The notes beneath the pieces are model-generated. The model saw only the letters and a program-made list of their open reading frames with translations. It had not been told where the DNA came from and made no database searches. A DNA stretch of 64,000 nt from Lacipirellula parvula (lineage in GTDB: Bacteria > Planctomycetota > Planctomycetia > Pirellulales > Lacipirellulaceae), in assembly GCF_009177095.1 (NCBI RefSeq), contig NZ_AP021861.1, forward strand, positions 4,446,501-4,510,500, given 5' to 3'. The stretch's first letter is position 1, and every line of letters begins with the position of its first letter. Positions 55,379-64,000 of this stretch are shown here, piece by piece. The position numbers and the translations under genes are program-made.

Positions 55379-55669
55379 CTAGCCGCCAGATTCCGGGGCG
55401 GGCTTAGGCCGAGGCGGCAACAGAAAGTTGACGAGGCCCCCCACAACAATAAAACCTACGGATAGCTGCGCTGCCATCGCAGCATGTTCGCGCAGATGCC
55501 AGCGACTCGCCTCTTGCCGGTACGCGGCCTCAGTCTCCGGCGTAGGGTTCTCCGTCCATTCCGCGTGTGCATGGATGACGCTGCTGGGCATGATGCACGT
55601 CATGGCGCTGATCGCCGATGCAACCAGCGCTGATGCCACAACGATCTCGGCAACGGTGAATCGCTTCAT
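55379..55669 (-). CDS. Small two-helix membrane protein
   Basis: 96 residues from the ATG at 55669 (MKRFTVAEIVVASALVA); an upstream ATG adds 14 residues without support. Two hydrophobic segments (EIVVASALVASAISAMTCIM and LSVGFIVVGGLVNFLL) flank a polar loop rich in His and Glu (HAHAEWTENPTPETEAA). The C-terminus is Pro-rich (PPRPKPAPESGG). No family recognised. Confidence 0.55.
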   Translation of the reverse strand: MKRFTVAEIVVASALVASAISAMTCIMPSSVIHAHAEWTENPTPETEAAYRQEASRWHLREHAAMAAQLSVGFIVVGGLVNFLLPPRPKPAPESGG

Positions 55670-55965
55670 GCCGCTCATTCTACCCGCCGCCGAGTCGGGT
55701 GGGAGAGGCATGCTCTTTACAACGCCGCCGCCATCTCCCAGCAGCCTCGCGACGACCGTCGTAGCGATAATCGCAAAAGCGTAGCAAATCGCGTTGTCCT
55801 AGCTGAAAAGCATTCGGCGCGAGACAGACCCCAGGCCCGTCGAGATAACGCCGCAGCCCTTAGAAGTCCTTTTGCTTGCCCGGTCTTGGCGAACTCATCG
55901 ACGCAAATTAGCGACGACTAGCGACTTAAGTTAATAACGGGCTTTAGAGTCGCGAAGGCCTCCCG

Positions 55966-55998
55966 AACCGGCTTAATTGTATTACAATTAAGCCGGTT
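55966..55998. promoter_or_regulatory. 33-bp perfect palindrome, likely GntR/FadR-type operator
   Basis: AACCGGCTTAATTGTA (55966-55981), one spacer base, then the exact inverse TACAATTAAGCCGGTT (55983-55998). The core AATTGTATTACAATT has the TNGTANTACNA form of GntR/FadR-family operators. It lies 68 bases upstream of the galactonate-dehydratase-type ATG, where an operator would control it. The surrounding sequence is more AT-rich than the genes. No GntR gene is in the window. Confidence 0.6.
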
Positions 55999-56065
55999 GA
56001 TGCACATCGTTGCCAAGACAGTGCTAATCTCATCGACACTTCTACCGTCTAGCAAATCCACGCAC

Positions 56066-57238
56066 ATGAAAATCAAGAACATCGAAACCTACGCCGTCAG
56101 CGCCGGTTGGAAGAACTGGCTTTTCGTCAAAGTCTGCACCGACGACGGTCTCTATGGCATCGGCGAGGCCACCATCAACGGCTTCGTGAAGACCACCGAA
56201 GCGGCAGTGCATGAGTTGGCCCACTTCGCCATCGGACAGGATCCGCGGAACGTCAATGCCGTCGCGAAGCGCGTGCTCGAAACCATTCAGGACGCCGGCC
56301 ACATCCATCGACTCGCCACCGCGGCAATCGAGGTGGCGTGCTGGGACATCCTGGGCAAATCGCTCGGCGCGCCAATCTGGCAACTTCTCGGCGGAAAGCA
56401 GCGCGAGACGGTGCTCGGCTACGCCAACGGTTGGTATCGGACCGAGCGAACGCCGGATGCATTTGTCGCCATGGCCGAAAACGTCGTCGCCAAGGGGTTC
56501 AAAGCGTTAAAGCTCGATCCCTTCGGCACGGCCAAGGACTTCATCAGTCACGACGACCTAGAGCTGTCGTATAACATCCTCGCGGCCCTGCGTGACCGGT
56601 TCGGTGCGGAGTTGGAAATTCTGATCGACGTCCACTGCCGGTTTACGCCGAGCGAGTCGGTGCGCGTCGCCCGGCGGCTAGCCGATTTGAACCTTTACTG
56701 GTGGGAGGAGCCGACGAGCGCCGAGCGAGAGGAGATGACGAACGAAGTGGCGATGCACTCGCCGATCTTGGTGGCGACCGGCGAGCAGTTCGACAAGATT
56801 GGGCGATTCGAGACGCTGGCTCGAGGCGGCTACGTCAGCATCTGGCAGCCAGAGCCGATGTCACTCGGCGGCATCGCCAACACGATCGCAGTGGCCAATA
56901 TCGCCCGTGCCAACGGAGCCTGGATCGCCCCCCATCAAAGCGGCGGTCCCGTGGCAACGGCCACTTGCCTCCAACTTGCCGCCTGCGTGCCGAACTTCCT
57001 CATCCAGGAGCACTTCGACCCCTTCAACGAGCCTTGGACCCGCGATTTGGTCACATGGCGCCCCACGATCGACCCCAAAAACGGCCACCTGTCGCTGCCC
57101 ACTGGCCCGGGCCTCGGTTGCGATCTGAACCTCGACGTGGTGCGCGAGCACCCATACGACCCCGAATCCTACTTGAACACCAGCGTGAAGGGTTGGGAAA
57201 AGCGGCTAGGCGTGCGTCAGCCGGCCGGGGCGAAGTGA
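56066..57238 (+). CDS. dgoD: D-galactonate dehydratase-type enzyme (enolase superfamily)
   Basis: 390 residues from the ATG at 56066 (MKIKNIETYAVSAGWKN); an earlier ATG at 55997 would overlap the palindrome. It is a mandelate-racemase/enolase-superfamily protein. The metal ligands D188, E214 (EEP) and E240 (TGEQ) and the catalytic H190 (DVH) and H290 (APHQSGG) all sit five residues beyond the known E. coli DgoD positions (recalled from the literature: D183, H185, E209, E235, H285). That supports dehydration of D-galactonate or a close sugar acid. It follows a 33-bp palindromic operator, suggesting substrate-controlled expression. Nearby genes for the rest of the pathway are not seen. Confidence 0.87.
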   Translation: MKIKNIETYAVSAGWKNWLFVKVCTDDGLYGIGEATINGFVKTTEAAVHELAHFAIGQDPRNVNAVAKRVLETIQDAGHIHRLATAAIEVACWDILGKSLGAPIWQLLGGKQRETVLGYANGWYRTERTPDAFVAMAENVVAKGFKALKLDPFGTAKDFISHDDLELSYNILAALRDRFGAELEILIDVHCRFTPSESVRVARRLADLNLYWWEEPTSAEREEMTNEVAMHSPILVATGEQFDKIGRFETLARGGYVSIWQPEPMSLGGIANTIAVANIARANGAWIAPHQSGGPVATATCLQLAACVPNFLIQEHFDPFNEPWTRDLVTWRPTIDPKNGHLSLPTGPGLGCDLNLDVVREHPYDPESYLNTSVKGWEKRLGVRQPAGAK

Positions 57239-57418
57239 GCGCGTCCGCCGCGAATCCGGATCGATCGTTGTAATACCAGATCCCCATCGCGCGCCATTCA
57301 CCGGCATGGTTCGGCTCAAACCCGGCGATGGTCTTCTCGGTATCGCGGTCTGCTCGGCATCTTGCGCCGCCCAACGCGGTGCGAACTTGCTGGCGATCAT
57401 TCCTGCTGGGCAGAGAAA
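57239..57418. other. Short convergent gap
   Basis: 180 bases between the dehydratase and barrel stops. A minus-strand frame here has protein-like words (GEWRAMGIWYYND), but it has no start or family and lies mostly over the dehydratase gene; see rejected items. Confidence 0.4.
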
Positions 57419-58246
57419 TCAGAAGTCGAATCCGATGCCGCCGACTCCCAGGTGATAGTTCATGTCTTTGAGTTGAACCGTCCAAGGGGAGGTGGGAGCG
57501 TGCCCGGGATACTGCGTGGAACCGAACGTCTGGGTCGTTGACTGAACGTAGAGGTAGCGATACTCGGTGAACAGGTACAGGCGTTCGGTCAGATTCAAGC
57601 GGAAGCCGGCCTTGAATTGCGCTGACAGACCCAAGGCGGACGAATTCGGGTTGGCGTTGAAATGGTTCACGCCCGGCTCCGCCGGATCAAGCTGAAGCGA
57701 ATTCGCGCCATCGATCTTCACGTTGGTCATGCCGAGACCGCCGCCGAGATACGGATACAAATTAACCAGGGGCGTCTGCAAACTGACCACCCCATTCGCC
57801 AGCAGGGCGATGTTGTCCATCGGGAGCGAGTCGTCGAAAACATGCTCGGGGAGGCGGTTGGTGTCATTAATGAGTTGCCCGTTTTGCGTGCCGCTCAGAT
57901 ACATGCCTTCGAGTTCAACGGCGGGCAGCAATCCCCAACTCCCTTGCGGCGCGCTGCTCGCCCATTCATGGCCAATCTGCAAGCCGACCATGCCTACCCC
58001 GTCGTTACCGGAACTACCGACGGCGTTGACGCTCAAGGGGCCGCCATCGGACTCAAGGAAATAGGCCGTCCCCATTTGGTCGATGCTATTAATGTTGGAC
58101 GAGCCGCCGCCGCCAAAAACGCCCCCGTACATCCCGCGCCCCGTCGGGACGCCGTCGCACTGAGCTAGCACCGGGAAACACGATGCGAGGAGAATGAAGA
58201 TGCCGGCGAGTTCCGGACTTAAAACGCGTCTAAATAGCTGGAACAT
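57419..58246 (-). CDS. Predicted outer-membrane beta-barrel protein
   Basis: 275 residues from the ATG at 58246 (MFQLFRRVLSPELAG), chosen because GGAGGG lies just upstream; the earlier ATG at 58258 overlaps that site. A signal peptide (GIFILLASCFPVLAQ) is followed by a Gly-rich segment (YGGVFGGGGSSN) and a series of amphipathic strands (LYPYLGGGLGMTNV, AQFKAGFRLNLTERLYLFTE, YHLGVGGIGFDF) with a C-terminal Phe. This is an OmpW/OmpA-like small barrel in style. Function unknown. It is the last host-type gene before the tRNA fragment. Confidence 0.7.
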   Translation of the reverse strand: MFQLFRRVLSPELAGIFILLASCFPVLAQCDGVPTGRGMYGGVFGGGGSSNINSIDQMGTAYFLESDGGPLSVNAVGSSGNDGVGMVGLQIGHEWASSAPQGSWGLLPAVELEGMYLSGTQNGQLINDTNRLPEHVFDDSLPMDNIALLANGVVSLQTPLVNLYPYLGGGLGMTNVKIDGANSLQLDPAEPGVNHFNANPNSSALGLSAQFKAGFRLNLTERLYLFTEYRYLYVQSTTQTFGSTQYPGHAPTSPWTVQLKDMNYHLGVGGIGFDF

Positions 58247-58849
58247 ACAGCCCTCCATCCATGAAATAGTCTGCTATTAAGTGGATCGGTTAGGTGGCCG
58301 ACAGACCTTTGCGTTCCCAATGATGAATGCCCCACCCGAGTTCATTTCACCCAGTCGACCCCTTAGGATTGAACTTCCTCAATCGCCCAGAGCCAAGCTA
58401 GCACCGCTGAAATGCACGCACCGCCGTAGGCGCCACAGTCCTGGAACCGTCGATGGAGTCATGGGATGTCCTCCATTTTGTGGAAGCTAGCACTCGCTTA
58501 TTTTGACCTCCTTGTACCATTTTTTTCGGCCCGCCAGACGCAAATCAGTTTGGCTTCCTGAATGCCTAGGGAAGACGCCCCGCAGGCCTTTGCCGCACCT
58601 GCTAGCGTGCGCAGGTGAAATCGCCTTGCCCGCCAAGCGTCGATGCTTCAGGCGGAGCCTCACCGACTCAGCATGGCCGGTGTATCTGAGAGGGCCCATC
58701 TCTCGGCTCTTTGCCGCTCTTTTAGGCCCAGGCGGCGGGATCGGACTCAACGCCAGGGCTCGCAACAGTTCGACAAGGTCTCTCACCGAGGCCTGCAATC
58801 TATCAGGCATGGGACTGCGCGAAGATAGTCGCAGAAGCGACGTGTATAG
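58247..58849. other. Gene-free stretch before the tRNA fragment
   Basis: About 600 bases with no convincing gene. A minus-strand frame shows a helical-looking patch (RLQASVRDLVELLRALALS), but it has no start, family or homologous context. It may be remnant sequence near the element junction. Confidence 0.45.
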
Positions 58850-58895
58850 TACCCGCGACTGGATTCGAACCAGTAACCTTCGGCTTCGGAGGCCG
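58850..58895 (-). other. 3' half of tRNA-Arg(CCG): candidate attachment site (att)
   Basis: Read on the minus strand, the T-arm is ACTGG-TTCGAAT-CCAGT (58858-58874), the variable loop is AGGTT, and the anticodon stem-loop is CGGC-CTCCGAA-GCCG (58881-58895), with CCG as anticodon (Arg). The 3' acceptor strand CGCGGGT and discriminator A follow. Stem base 27 is mismatched, and no D-arm or 5' acceptor strand precedes it, so the tRNA is truncated near position 28. This is the form left at the far end of an element integrated into a tRNA gene. The minus orientation places the element to the right. Confidence 0.72.
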
Positions 58896-59745
58896 CGAAG
58901 GTAACCCGAGAAGGAAGTCGACAAAGGAAAACATCTAGTCGCAGATGCCGTCGGAGAACGTGCAATTGCCTACGGAACGCGGCTCCGAGCCGATTAGCGG
59001 TTTCGACATTCACTGACATCGGTCGCGACATCGTCTCGCCTGCCGACGCGAATTGCAGTCCAGTCTGCAGTCCACGCACCTTCCTGAAGGGCAATTTTTC
59101 TGACAGGGCTGGGAGCCAGCGTCCCCCTGTCACCCTCACTTCGGCTTTTCTCGTGTAGTTTTTCCGCACTCTCGCTCGCATTGGTCACGCCGGGACGCTG
59201 CACCGAGCACGCCGGAACGCATACCAACTGCCGATCGGCGACGCTGCCTCGGTTATACTCGTTTCGCCAGTCTTGTCCTCATGCCTTCGGCCGACTCGCG
59301 TTATGAAGCACTCTACACGGCGATTCTTGTAGTCAAGGCTGCTGTTGCATTCCTGGTATCGGCACGCGGACGAACTGTCTTATACTGCGTCGGTCGTGAA
59401 CTCTGAAGCACGCAACGATTTGCGGTTCGGGCACTCAATTGGGGGTCCTAAGTGCGGACTCGGTCGTCGCTACCCAACTCAGTACACGCCCTCCTGACGC
59501 ACTTAGGGAACTGATTTCCGTTAGCCGCATTTATCCTTTCGACTGCGCGTATTGACGTCGTGTAGGTACGCTGGCAAACCGACCGTTTTCGGGTTCGGTC
59601 GTGAACACCGGCGTACGCACGATAGTAAACAATTGACTCGTCGCTCAGGCTGATCTAAGCACTGAGGCACAGCGGCACGTCGATGCAGACGGCTTCGGCA
59701 CACCGTAAGAGCCAAGCAATTAAACGAAAAGGAAGATATTGATTC
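58896..59745. other. Element left end, no recognisable gene
   Basis: About 850 bases with a base composition closer to the downstream genes than to the host. Short frames (for example at 58994-59227) show scattered peptide-like words but no domain, start or partner. An integrase is not found here, so it would have to lie at the other end near the intact tRNA, outside the window. Confidence 0.5.
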
Positions 59746-62700
59746 CTAAGAATCCAACATCGAAATGAGTTCGCTTAGCACAACTACTGGGAATGGTAGA
59801 TCGACCAATCGGGGTGAAACCAAGTCTGAATCCAGCACTAAAATGGGTATCACCCTCCATCGAATATTGTCAACCGGCGTAATTGCTAGCTCCTTTAGAA
59901 CGAGGGCAAGATGCTCCTCGAGCCAAGCCACCCGCTCCAAATGTCGCCCTACCGCACCGCCGCGGCCGGCCAGATCGCCGAAGAGTTCGTCACGCTCATT
60001 CGCTAACTCTGCCGGTGTTTTCGCTAGCGAGAAGCATTTGGCCTCGATCGCAAAGATGACTTGCGTGATGGGATTGCATACCAGAACATCTATATCTCCT
60101 ATATCGTCGCCATTGGCTCGTGCAAGCCGACGTCCAGAGAACTTCCTGATCTGTTGTTTAACGGCAAGATGTGGACGCATCGACGCTTCATCGGCTACTC
60201 GGTCGTTAAAGAACTTTCCGACGCGATTGACGATGCGTCCCTGGTACTGAAGCATTTCCTTCGAGCGTGCATTTTTTAATCGGCCGGAATTGCAAAGTCG
60301 TACGAGATACTCGGCAGCTTGGAATAATGCCCTCCGTCCCCATGCGCAAGTTCTATGCGTCGGCGTGGCCCAAATTACGATAGGTTTTCGCAAGTAAGAG
60401 AGCGCTCGATTGAATCTCCATGGAAAGACGTCGGTCTTGCTAAACGGCGGCGTCGGCTTAAGGAAGTCTGCGCGAGATTCAAGGCTAAATAGTCCGAGTG
60501 CAGATTCGACATGCAATCGATCAAGCCCCATACTTGCGCGTAGAGACTCGGTCAATTCCTCTACCGTGCAGCAGCCGACGCCAGAATCGTTTACGTACTG
60601 CGAAGCAGCTATCTGTAACAGAATCTCAACTAGCTTTGACATTGGGAGGCCGAATTCGACCTCAGTGGCGACTTCCAACTCGTTCAGCTCAGGCGGCAGC
60701 TCATCATTCGCCACTTGTTCGAACGCTCGATGAAAATCAGCGCCGCTCCTGTCGACGACACGTCGGTGATATGCATCGCGAAAATCCGCCATCGCGCGCT
60801 CAAACCGAGGATCGAACAACGCCAGTCTCCCCGACCTCAGCAGCTCAAAGTCGTGCTTGGCTAAGCCGTAGTGGAGTGCATCTCCAAGCTGGCCGTAACG
60901 AGCGATCTCGGATGCCAATGCGGTAAGATGGTCGTAAATAGTCAGCGACAAAGGTCTTGATCCGTCCGGGGGGCACGTCGCTACGTATTCAATCAGGAAG
61001 CGACTTGCCAAAGAAGCACGATCCACTTCCGCGATATCGCGTTGGAGCATTGTTAATTCTTTATCCGTCCTTCCGAAACAGGCCAAATGCGTTGCAATGG
61101 TGATGTCCAAAAGTCCCCTTTGCGCGATAAGTGCTTCGTGCCGCGAAATGAGATGTATCGCCAAGTCCTCGCTGGCAAGCGTGGCAGCAACGGATTTCAA
61201 TTCTTGGAAGTGGAATGCAACCGCTTGATGGCAAACAGCCTCCTTCTGTAACTCGGGTATGGGCCCCCCTGTAGTATTGTGTAGGTTGGCCAAGTGCTGA
61301 CCTAGTGCGTCCGCCAGGGCACTTTCCTCAAAACTCTCTACTGTTCGGACTCGTGGCAATCCAGAGGAGTCCACCGTGCCCTTGAGTTCGCCCCTTAAAA
61401 CGCTAAAGCGGCGTTTTTCGCCGAGCGGCGCATGAAGCCCAACAATGCGCTCGACTTCGCTAGCGCTGAAATCAAGCTGAAGTAGTTCTAAGAGAGCGGC
61501 CACAATCGCACGAGCCAATTCACGCTCAGCCACGTTGTTACTTGTCATCGCGCGGAGCGAGAATTCTGGCGAGAACGAGATGCGTAAAGTGCAGTCGTCA
61601 ACTTTTTGGACGCTAATTCCGGTTGGGCCCTCACTTAGCGGTGATCCTTCAAACCACTTGTCGGCGTCATATATAGCCACCTCGAATGAGACATGCTTCG
61701 TTAGGATCGCCTTGCCACCGCAAGCCGCTGATAGCGAAGGAGTTAGTTGCCATAACCAGAAGGCGATTGCATCGGCCAGATGAAAATAGAGGGAGTCACC
61801 GACGTTCGAATGAGTTGCTATCACTGATTGCGGCCTTACCCACAGTGCGAATGGAAGCCCTTCAACTAGCAGATGTGGATCAGGCTCATCTCTGGAATCC
61901 CACATGTAGACGGGAAAATCAGACCTACTCTGCAGCCGCAGCACGGTTCCAAATAGTCCAAGGTCCGGCCGTTGGACGGTGTGGGGATCGAGTCTCTCCA
62001 TCGCTTCGAGTCGAACATCGATCCCGGTGGCGGAAAAACCTATCAGGTCCGGAACCTTATCATCACTGAAATAGAAGGACTTCTCACGGCGTCTGAATAG
62101 TGAGTACGAATCTAAGAAGCCACCTCCCATGAAGGATACGCTACGCGGCAATCGCGTCTTCGCTTGCGCTACATGCCATAATGCGATCGAATCGTTAAGA
62201 TTGAGAAGCGAGAAGATTCGCAATTCATCTGCGGTCAACACGAGGCGCGTTACGTTGGGGTTAGTCGATGGCGAGATGCCTAGCATGTAGGGTCGTCCTA
62301 GGCTTTGAACGACTACTAAGTGAAGTATTTCGTTGGGAGCTTCGGGTTCTGCCTTAGCGAGATCACGCTCGGCGACTTCGAAGCGTTTTTCTAGGTCGGA
62401 TACCAAAGGCTCGCAATTCCACCAATTAGACTCCTGTGAACCAGCGCTAGGGCGAAGTTCGTCGGTTACCAGATAGACAGCGGCGACCTTGTCGGCATCA
62501 ATCTGGAAGAATGATTCTGACACAGTTTCTGATGGGAGGTGGGCTACCCGGTCGCCCAATGCCTCCCACCGCTGGCGATCAGCAAACTTATGAAGTTGTG
62601 CACTGACTGCCACGCGGAAGGCATCGACAACCAGTGAAAGCACACCGTGCGATCTGGCTAACTTTACTAATGCATCGCAGAGTGCGGGCACGATTGTTGA

Positions 62701-63411
62701 AGGCGAGACGGCAACTATATGCTCATCGACAGTAAGGAATGGACTGCGGCGTACTGGATTCACTCCAAGCGCGTAGTCTATCGATGCGTCGCCGGGTTTG
62801 GAGCTTATGGCCTCCAAGTTCGAAAGGCGCACGCCGTATTTAGCAAGTTGTGCGGAGACATCCTCTTTGCGGAACGATACTGCTTCCTCAAGCCGCCGAG
62901 CTATCGCGCTGTGAGGCCATCGAAGGTCGCCGTTATCCGCATCCGCCGAAGCCTGTGTACTTCTGTGGAGGCCTGCTTCTCTCACGGCTTTGTCGCTCAT
63001 CCAAAGACCTGCAAGAGCGATGCCTGCAGCCTCGTCCTGGAACATAACGCAAGCGTCGTCCAGGTGGTGAAAAATGGCGACAAGCAGACAATCAAGCGAA
63101 AAGGCATCCTGGGGGTTGTCGGCTGGAATCGTGAGGTACGCACCTCCAAAGCACGCGACTTCGGAAACAAATGGTCCTTCGGCGGAGTCTCCTCCGATCT
63201 CGGGCGCTCCGCTCATGGGTTCGGCCGAGTTGATCCATTGGCGCCATTCGAAATCCGAGATCCTTGGCCGATGTTGCAGAGGCTCCGCCAAACTGGCGAC
63301 GATGGCGCTAATCCTAATGAGTTCCGCGTAGTAGTCTGCGTTCTCTGGCAAAAGATGTAGTGCGCCAGCCTTTCTTGCGAGATCAAGAAGATCGTATTCT
63401 TCGATTGTCAT
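59746..63411 (-). CDS. Large protein of unrecognised architecture with C-terminal PD-(D/E)XK nuclease-like domain
   Basis: A 1221-residue protein. No transmembrane helix or signal is visible. Residues 1-950 are a long mixed alpha/beta region I cannot assign (for example LDCLLVAIFHHLDDACVMFQ, and SFMGGGFLDSYSLFRRREKS near 425). Near the C-terminus GDIDVLVCNPITQVIFAIEA followed by K gives D1106/D1108 and E1123-x-K1125, the PD-(D/E)XK nuclease core, and the preceding GRIVNRVGKFFNDRVAD is a likely lead helix. The next gene upstream ends with the same kind of core. The gene is less GC-rich than the host and lies inside the tRNA-Arg-associated element. Large nucleases in such elements are usually restriction or phage-defence effectors, but no known system was recognised. 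Start at 63411 is the only one giving the full frame. Confidence 0.8.
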   Translation of the reverse strand: MTIEEYDLLDLARKAGALHLLPENADYYAELIRISAIVASLAEPLQHRPRISDFEWRQWINSAEPMSGAPEIGGDSAEGPFVSEVACFGGAYLTIPADNPQDAFSLDCLLVAIFHHLDDACVMFQDEAAGIALAGLWMSDKAVREAGLHRSTQASADADNGDLRWPHSAIARRLEEAVSFRKEDVSAQLAKYGVRLSNLEAISSKPGDASIDYALGVNPVRRSPFLTVDEHIVAVSPSTIVPALCDALVKLARSHGVLSLVVDAFRVAVSAQLHKFADRQRWEALGDRVAHLPSETVSESFFQIDADKVAAVYLVTDELRPSAGSQESNWWNCEPLVSDLEKRFEVAERDLAKAEPEAPNEILHLVVVQSLGRPYMLGISPSTNPNVTRLVLTADELRIFSLLNLNDSIALWHVAQAKTRLPRSVSFMGGGFLDSYSLFRRREKSFYFSDDKVPDLIGFSATGIDVRLEAMERLDPHTVQRPDLGLFGTVLRLQSRSDFPVYMWDSRDEPDPHLLVEGLPFALWVRPQSVIATHSNVGDSLYFHLADAIAFWLWQLTPSLSAACGGKAILTKHVSFEVAIYDADKWFEGSPLSEGPTGISVQKVDDCTLRISFSPEFSLRAMTSNNVAERELARAIVAALLELLQLDFSASEVERIVGLHAPLGEKRRFSVLRGELKGTVDSSGLPRVRTVESFEESALADALGQHLANLHNTTGGPIPELQKEAVCHQAVAFHFQELKSVAATLASEDLAIHLISRHEALIAQRGLLDITIATHLACFGRTDKELTMLQRDIAEVDRASLASRFLIEYVATCPPDGSRPLSLTIYDHLTALASEIARYGQLGDALHYGLAKHDFELLRSGRLALFDPRFERAMADFRDAYHRRVVDRSGADFHRAFEQVANDELPPELNELEVATEVEFGLPMSKLVEILLQIAASQYVNDSGVGCCTVEELTESLRASMGLDRLHVESALGLFSLESRADFLKPTPPFSKTDVFPWRFNRALSYLRKPIVIWATPTHRTCAWGRRALFQAAEYLVRLCNSGRLKNARSKEMLQYQGRIVNRVGKFFNDRVADEASMRPHLAVKQQIRKFSGRRLARANGDDIGDIDVLVCNPITQVIFAIEAKCFSLAKTPAELANERDELFGDLAGRGGAVGRHLERVAWLEEHLALVLKELAITPVDNIRWRVIPILVLDSDLVSPRLVDLPFPVVVLSELISMLDS

Positions 63412-63441
63412 GAAGCACGCCTATTACGAAAGCGTCAGACA

Positions 63442-64000
63442 CTAAATCAAAATCTGATCAATATCGTCGAAGGTGGCCATCCGGAGTTCGTTGCTTACGT
63501 TGTGCCAGGCGTACAGCATTGGCACGGGATTTCTAAAAATAATCCAACCCTCGATGCGAGAATCCGGAGGCATGAATAGGCTCCCGAGTAAGACATCTTT
63601 ACGAGCTTTCAGCAGCTCTACCCTGTTGAGATGCTTCCGCAGGTCGTCGGGCCTACCATCGTTCTTGATCTGCCCGCGATAGTCGCTGAGTTGCTCGGCA
63701 AGTTCGCCCGATGTTTTATGATGCTGAAGGTGCTTGCACTCGATGATAAGAACTCGTTTTGCCTCGGCGTTCCAGCAGAGGACGTCGACATCTCCGAAAC
63801 GTCTTAAATCTCCGAATTCGGGGTCAGTGCCGCGAGCAAGAATCTCCTTGACCTGAAGTTCAATCTTTTTGATTTGCCAACCTCGTTCGCATATCCGTTC
63901 CGCAACTTGTTCCGCGAAGCGACTCCCCCGGACATTGACCCTTTTTGCTTGCCACATACGCATCTGACCGGAAACGGTGTGGCTGTCCGGAAAACTTCTT
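63442..64000 (-). CDS. PD-(D/E)XK nuclease-like protein, 5' end outside window
   Basis: At least 173 residues from the ATG at 63963, but the frame is open to the window edge (about 12 more codons without a stop), so the gene probably continues beyond 64000. The motif FGDVDVLCWNAEAKRVLIIE, then CK, gives D58/D60 and E75-x-K77, a PD-(D/E)XK core. The preceding helix AKRVNVRGSRFAEQVAERI parallels GRIVNRVGKFFNDRVAD of the downstream protein, so the two share a homologous C-terminal domain. It is 30 bases upstream of that gene, same strand, presumably one operon. It could be the C-terminal part of a second large protein. Confidence 0.75.
   Translation of the reverse strand, partial: RSFPDSHTVSGQMRMWQAKRVNVRGSRFAEQVAERICERGWQIKKIELQVKEILARGTDPEFGDLRRFGDVDVLCWNAEAKRVLIIECKHLQHHKTSGELAEQLSDYRGQIKNDGRPDDLRKHLNRVELLKARKDVLLGSLFMPPDSRIEGWIIFRNPVPMLYAWHNVSNELRMATFDDIDQILI

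Noticed and set aside
57239-57418. Minus-strand frame with GEWRAMGIWYYND in the convergent gap
   Set aside because: It overlaps the dehydratase gene, lacks a supported start, and shows no family or partner; treated as a chance frame or remnant.
58850-58895. Complete tRNA gene
   Set aside because: The D-arm and 5' acceptor strand are missing and stem base 27 is mismatched; only the 3' half is present.
58487-58924. Minus-strand frames that run through the tRNA fragment
   Set aside because: The peptide produced across 58850-58895 is the translation of tRNA sequence, a known annotation artefact. No other support for a gene.
58994-59227. Short frames in the element's left end as possible broken integrase
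   Set aside because: No tyrosine- or serine-recombinase motif is visible, so an integrase call would be guesswork.
1-64000. CRISPR arrays, rRNA or other tRNA genes
   Set aside because: No regularly spaced direct repeats, rRNA-like stretches or complete tRNA cloverleaf were seen.

Overview
ORGANISM. The gene content points to a planctomycete, most likely in or near the Pirellulales. The evidence is a DUF1559 pseudopilin-like protein with the H-X9-DG tail, a paired PSCyt1/DUF1549/DUF1553 gene and DUF1501 gene, a BBP7-type barrel protein, two giant secreted proteins with an N-terminal LExR-x-L motif, a planctomycete-style dockerin, a PEP-CTERM protein, and a GC-rich genome. No 16S rRNA or other decisive marker lies in the window, so the rank below phylum is inference. 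LAYOUT. 60-3539 is a tight four-gene operon: a membrane zinc-ribbon/RING-like protein, a RING-like/membrane/trypsin-like protease, an E2-like (ubiquitin-conjugating fold) protein with the HPN motif and a catalytic-type Cys plus a C-terminal zinc ribbon, and a DUF2752 membrane protein. It looks like a bacterial relative of ubiquitin signalling. 3678-5736 holds DUF1559 and two small exported proteins. 5922-10339 is a sulfate ABC transporter operon (sbp-cysT-cysW-cysA-yezD-like). It is divergent from a GAF/AAA+/Fis sigma54 activator (10512-12134), and a good -24/-12 promoter lies in front of sbp. 12.8-20.1 kb has an RND exporter, two MFS transporters and a type II NADH dehydrogenase. 20.1-22.1 kb is motB-motA, where MotB has a histidine-rich tail. 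22.6-26.5 kb is the cytochrome/DUF1501 pair. 26.6-36.9 kb has a STAS protein, outer-membrane proteins, a TAXI binding protein, sugar-isomerase-like TIM barrels, a DinB-like protein and an AraC regulator. 36.9-42.2 kb encodes a giant surface protein carrying ELWxxDGT repeats, a cyclophilin domain and cadherin-like repeats. 42.9-47.5 kb has an amine oxidase, an epimerase, an ABM-domain membrane protein and guanine deaminase. 47.8-58.2 kb has an OprB-like porin, a dockerin-bearing amidase, a PEP-CTERM protein, small membrane proteins and a galactonate-dehydratase-type enzyme behind a 33-bp palindrome. ISLAND. At 58850-58895 there is only the 3' half of a tRNA-Arg(CCG)-like gene, the signature of the distal attachment site of an integrated element. 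Its orientation puts the element to the right, exactly where base composition becomes less GC-rich. The visible cargo is a pair of genes that both end in a PD-(D/E)XK nuclease-like core: a 1221-residue protein of unrecognised architecture, and a shorter nuclease cut by the window edge. This is the best candidate here for an undescribed, possibly defensive, system. The E2/RING/protease operon is the other. All functional calls come from reading motifs by eye; no database search was run.
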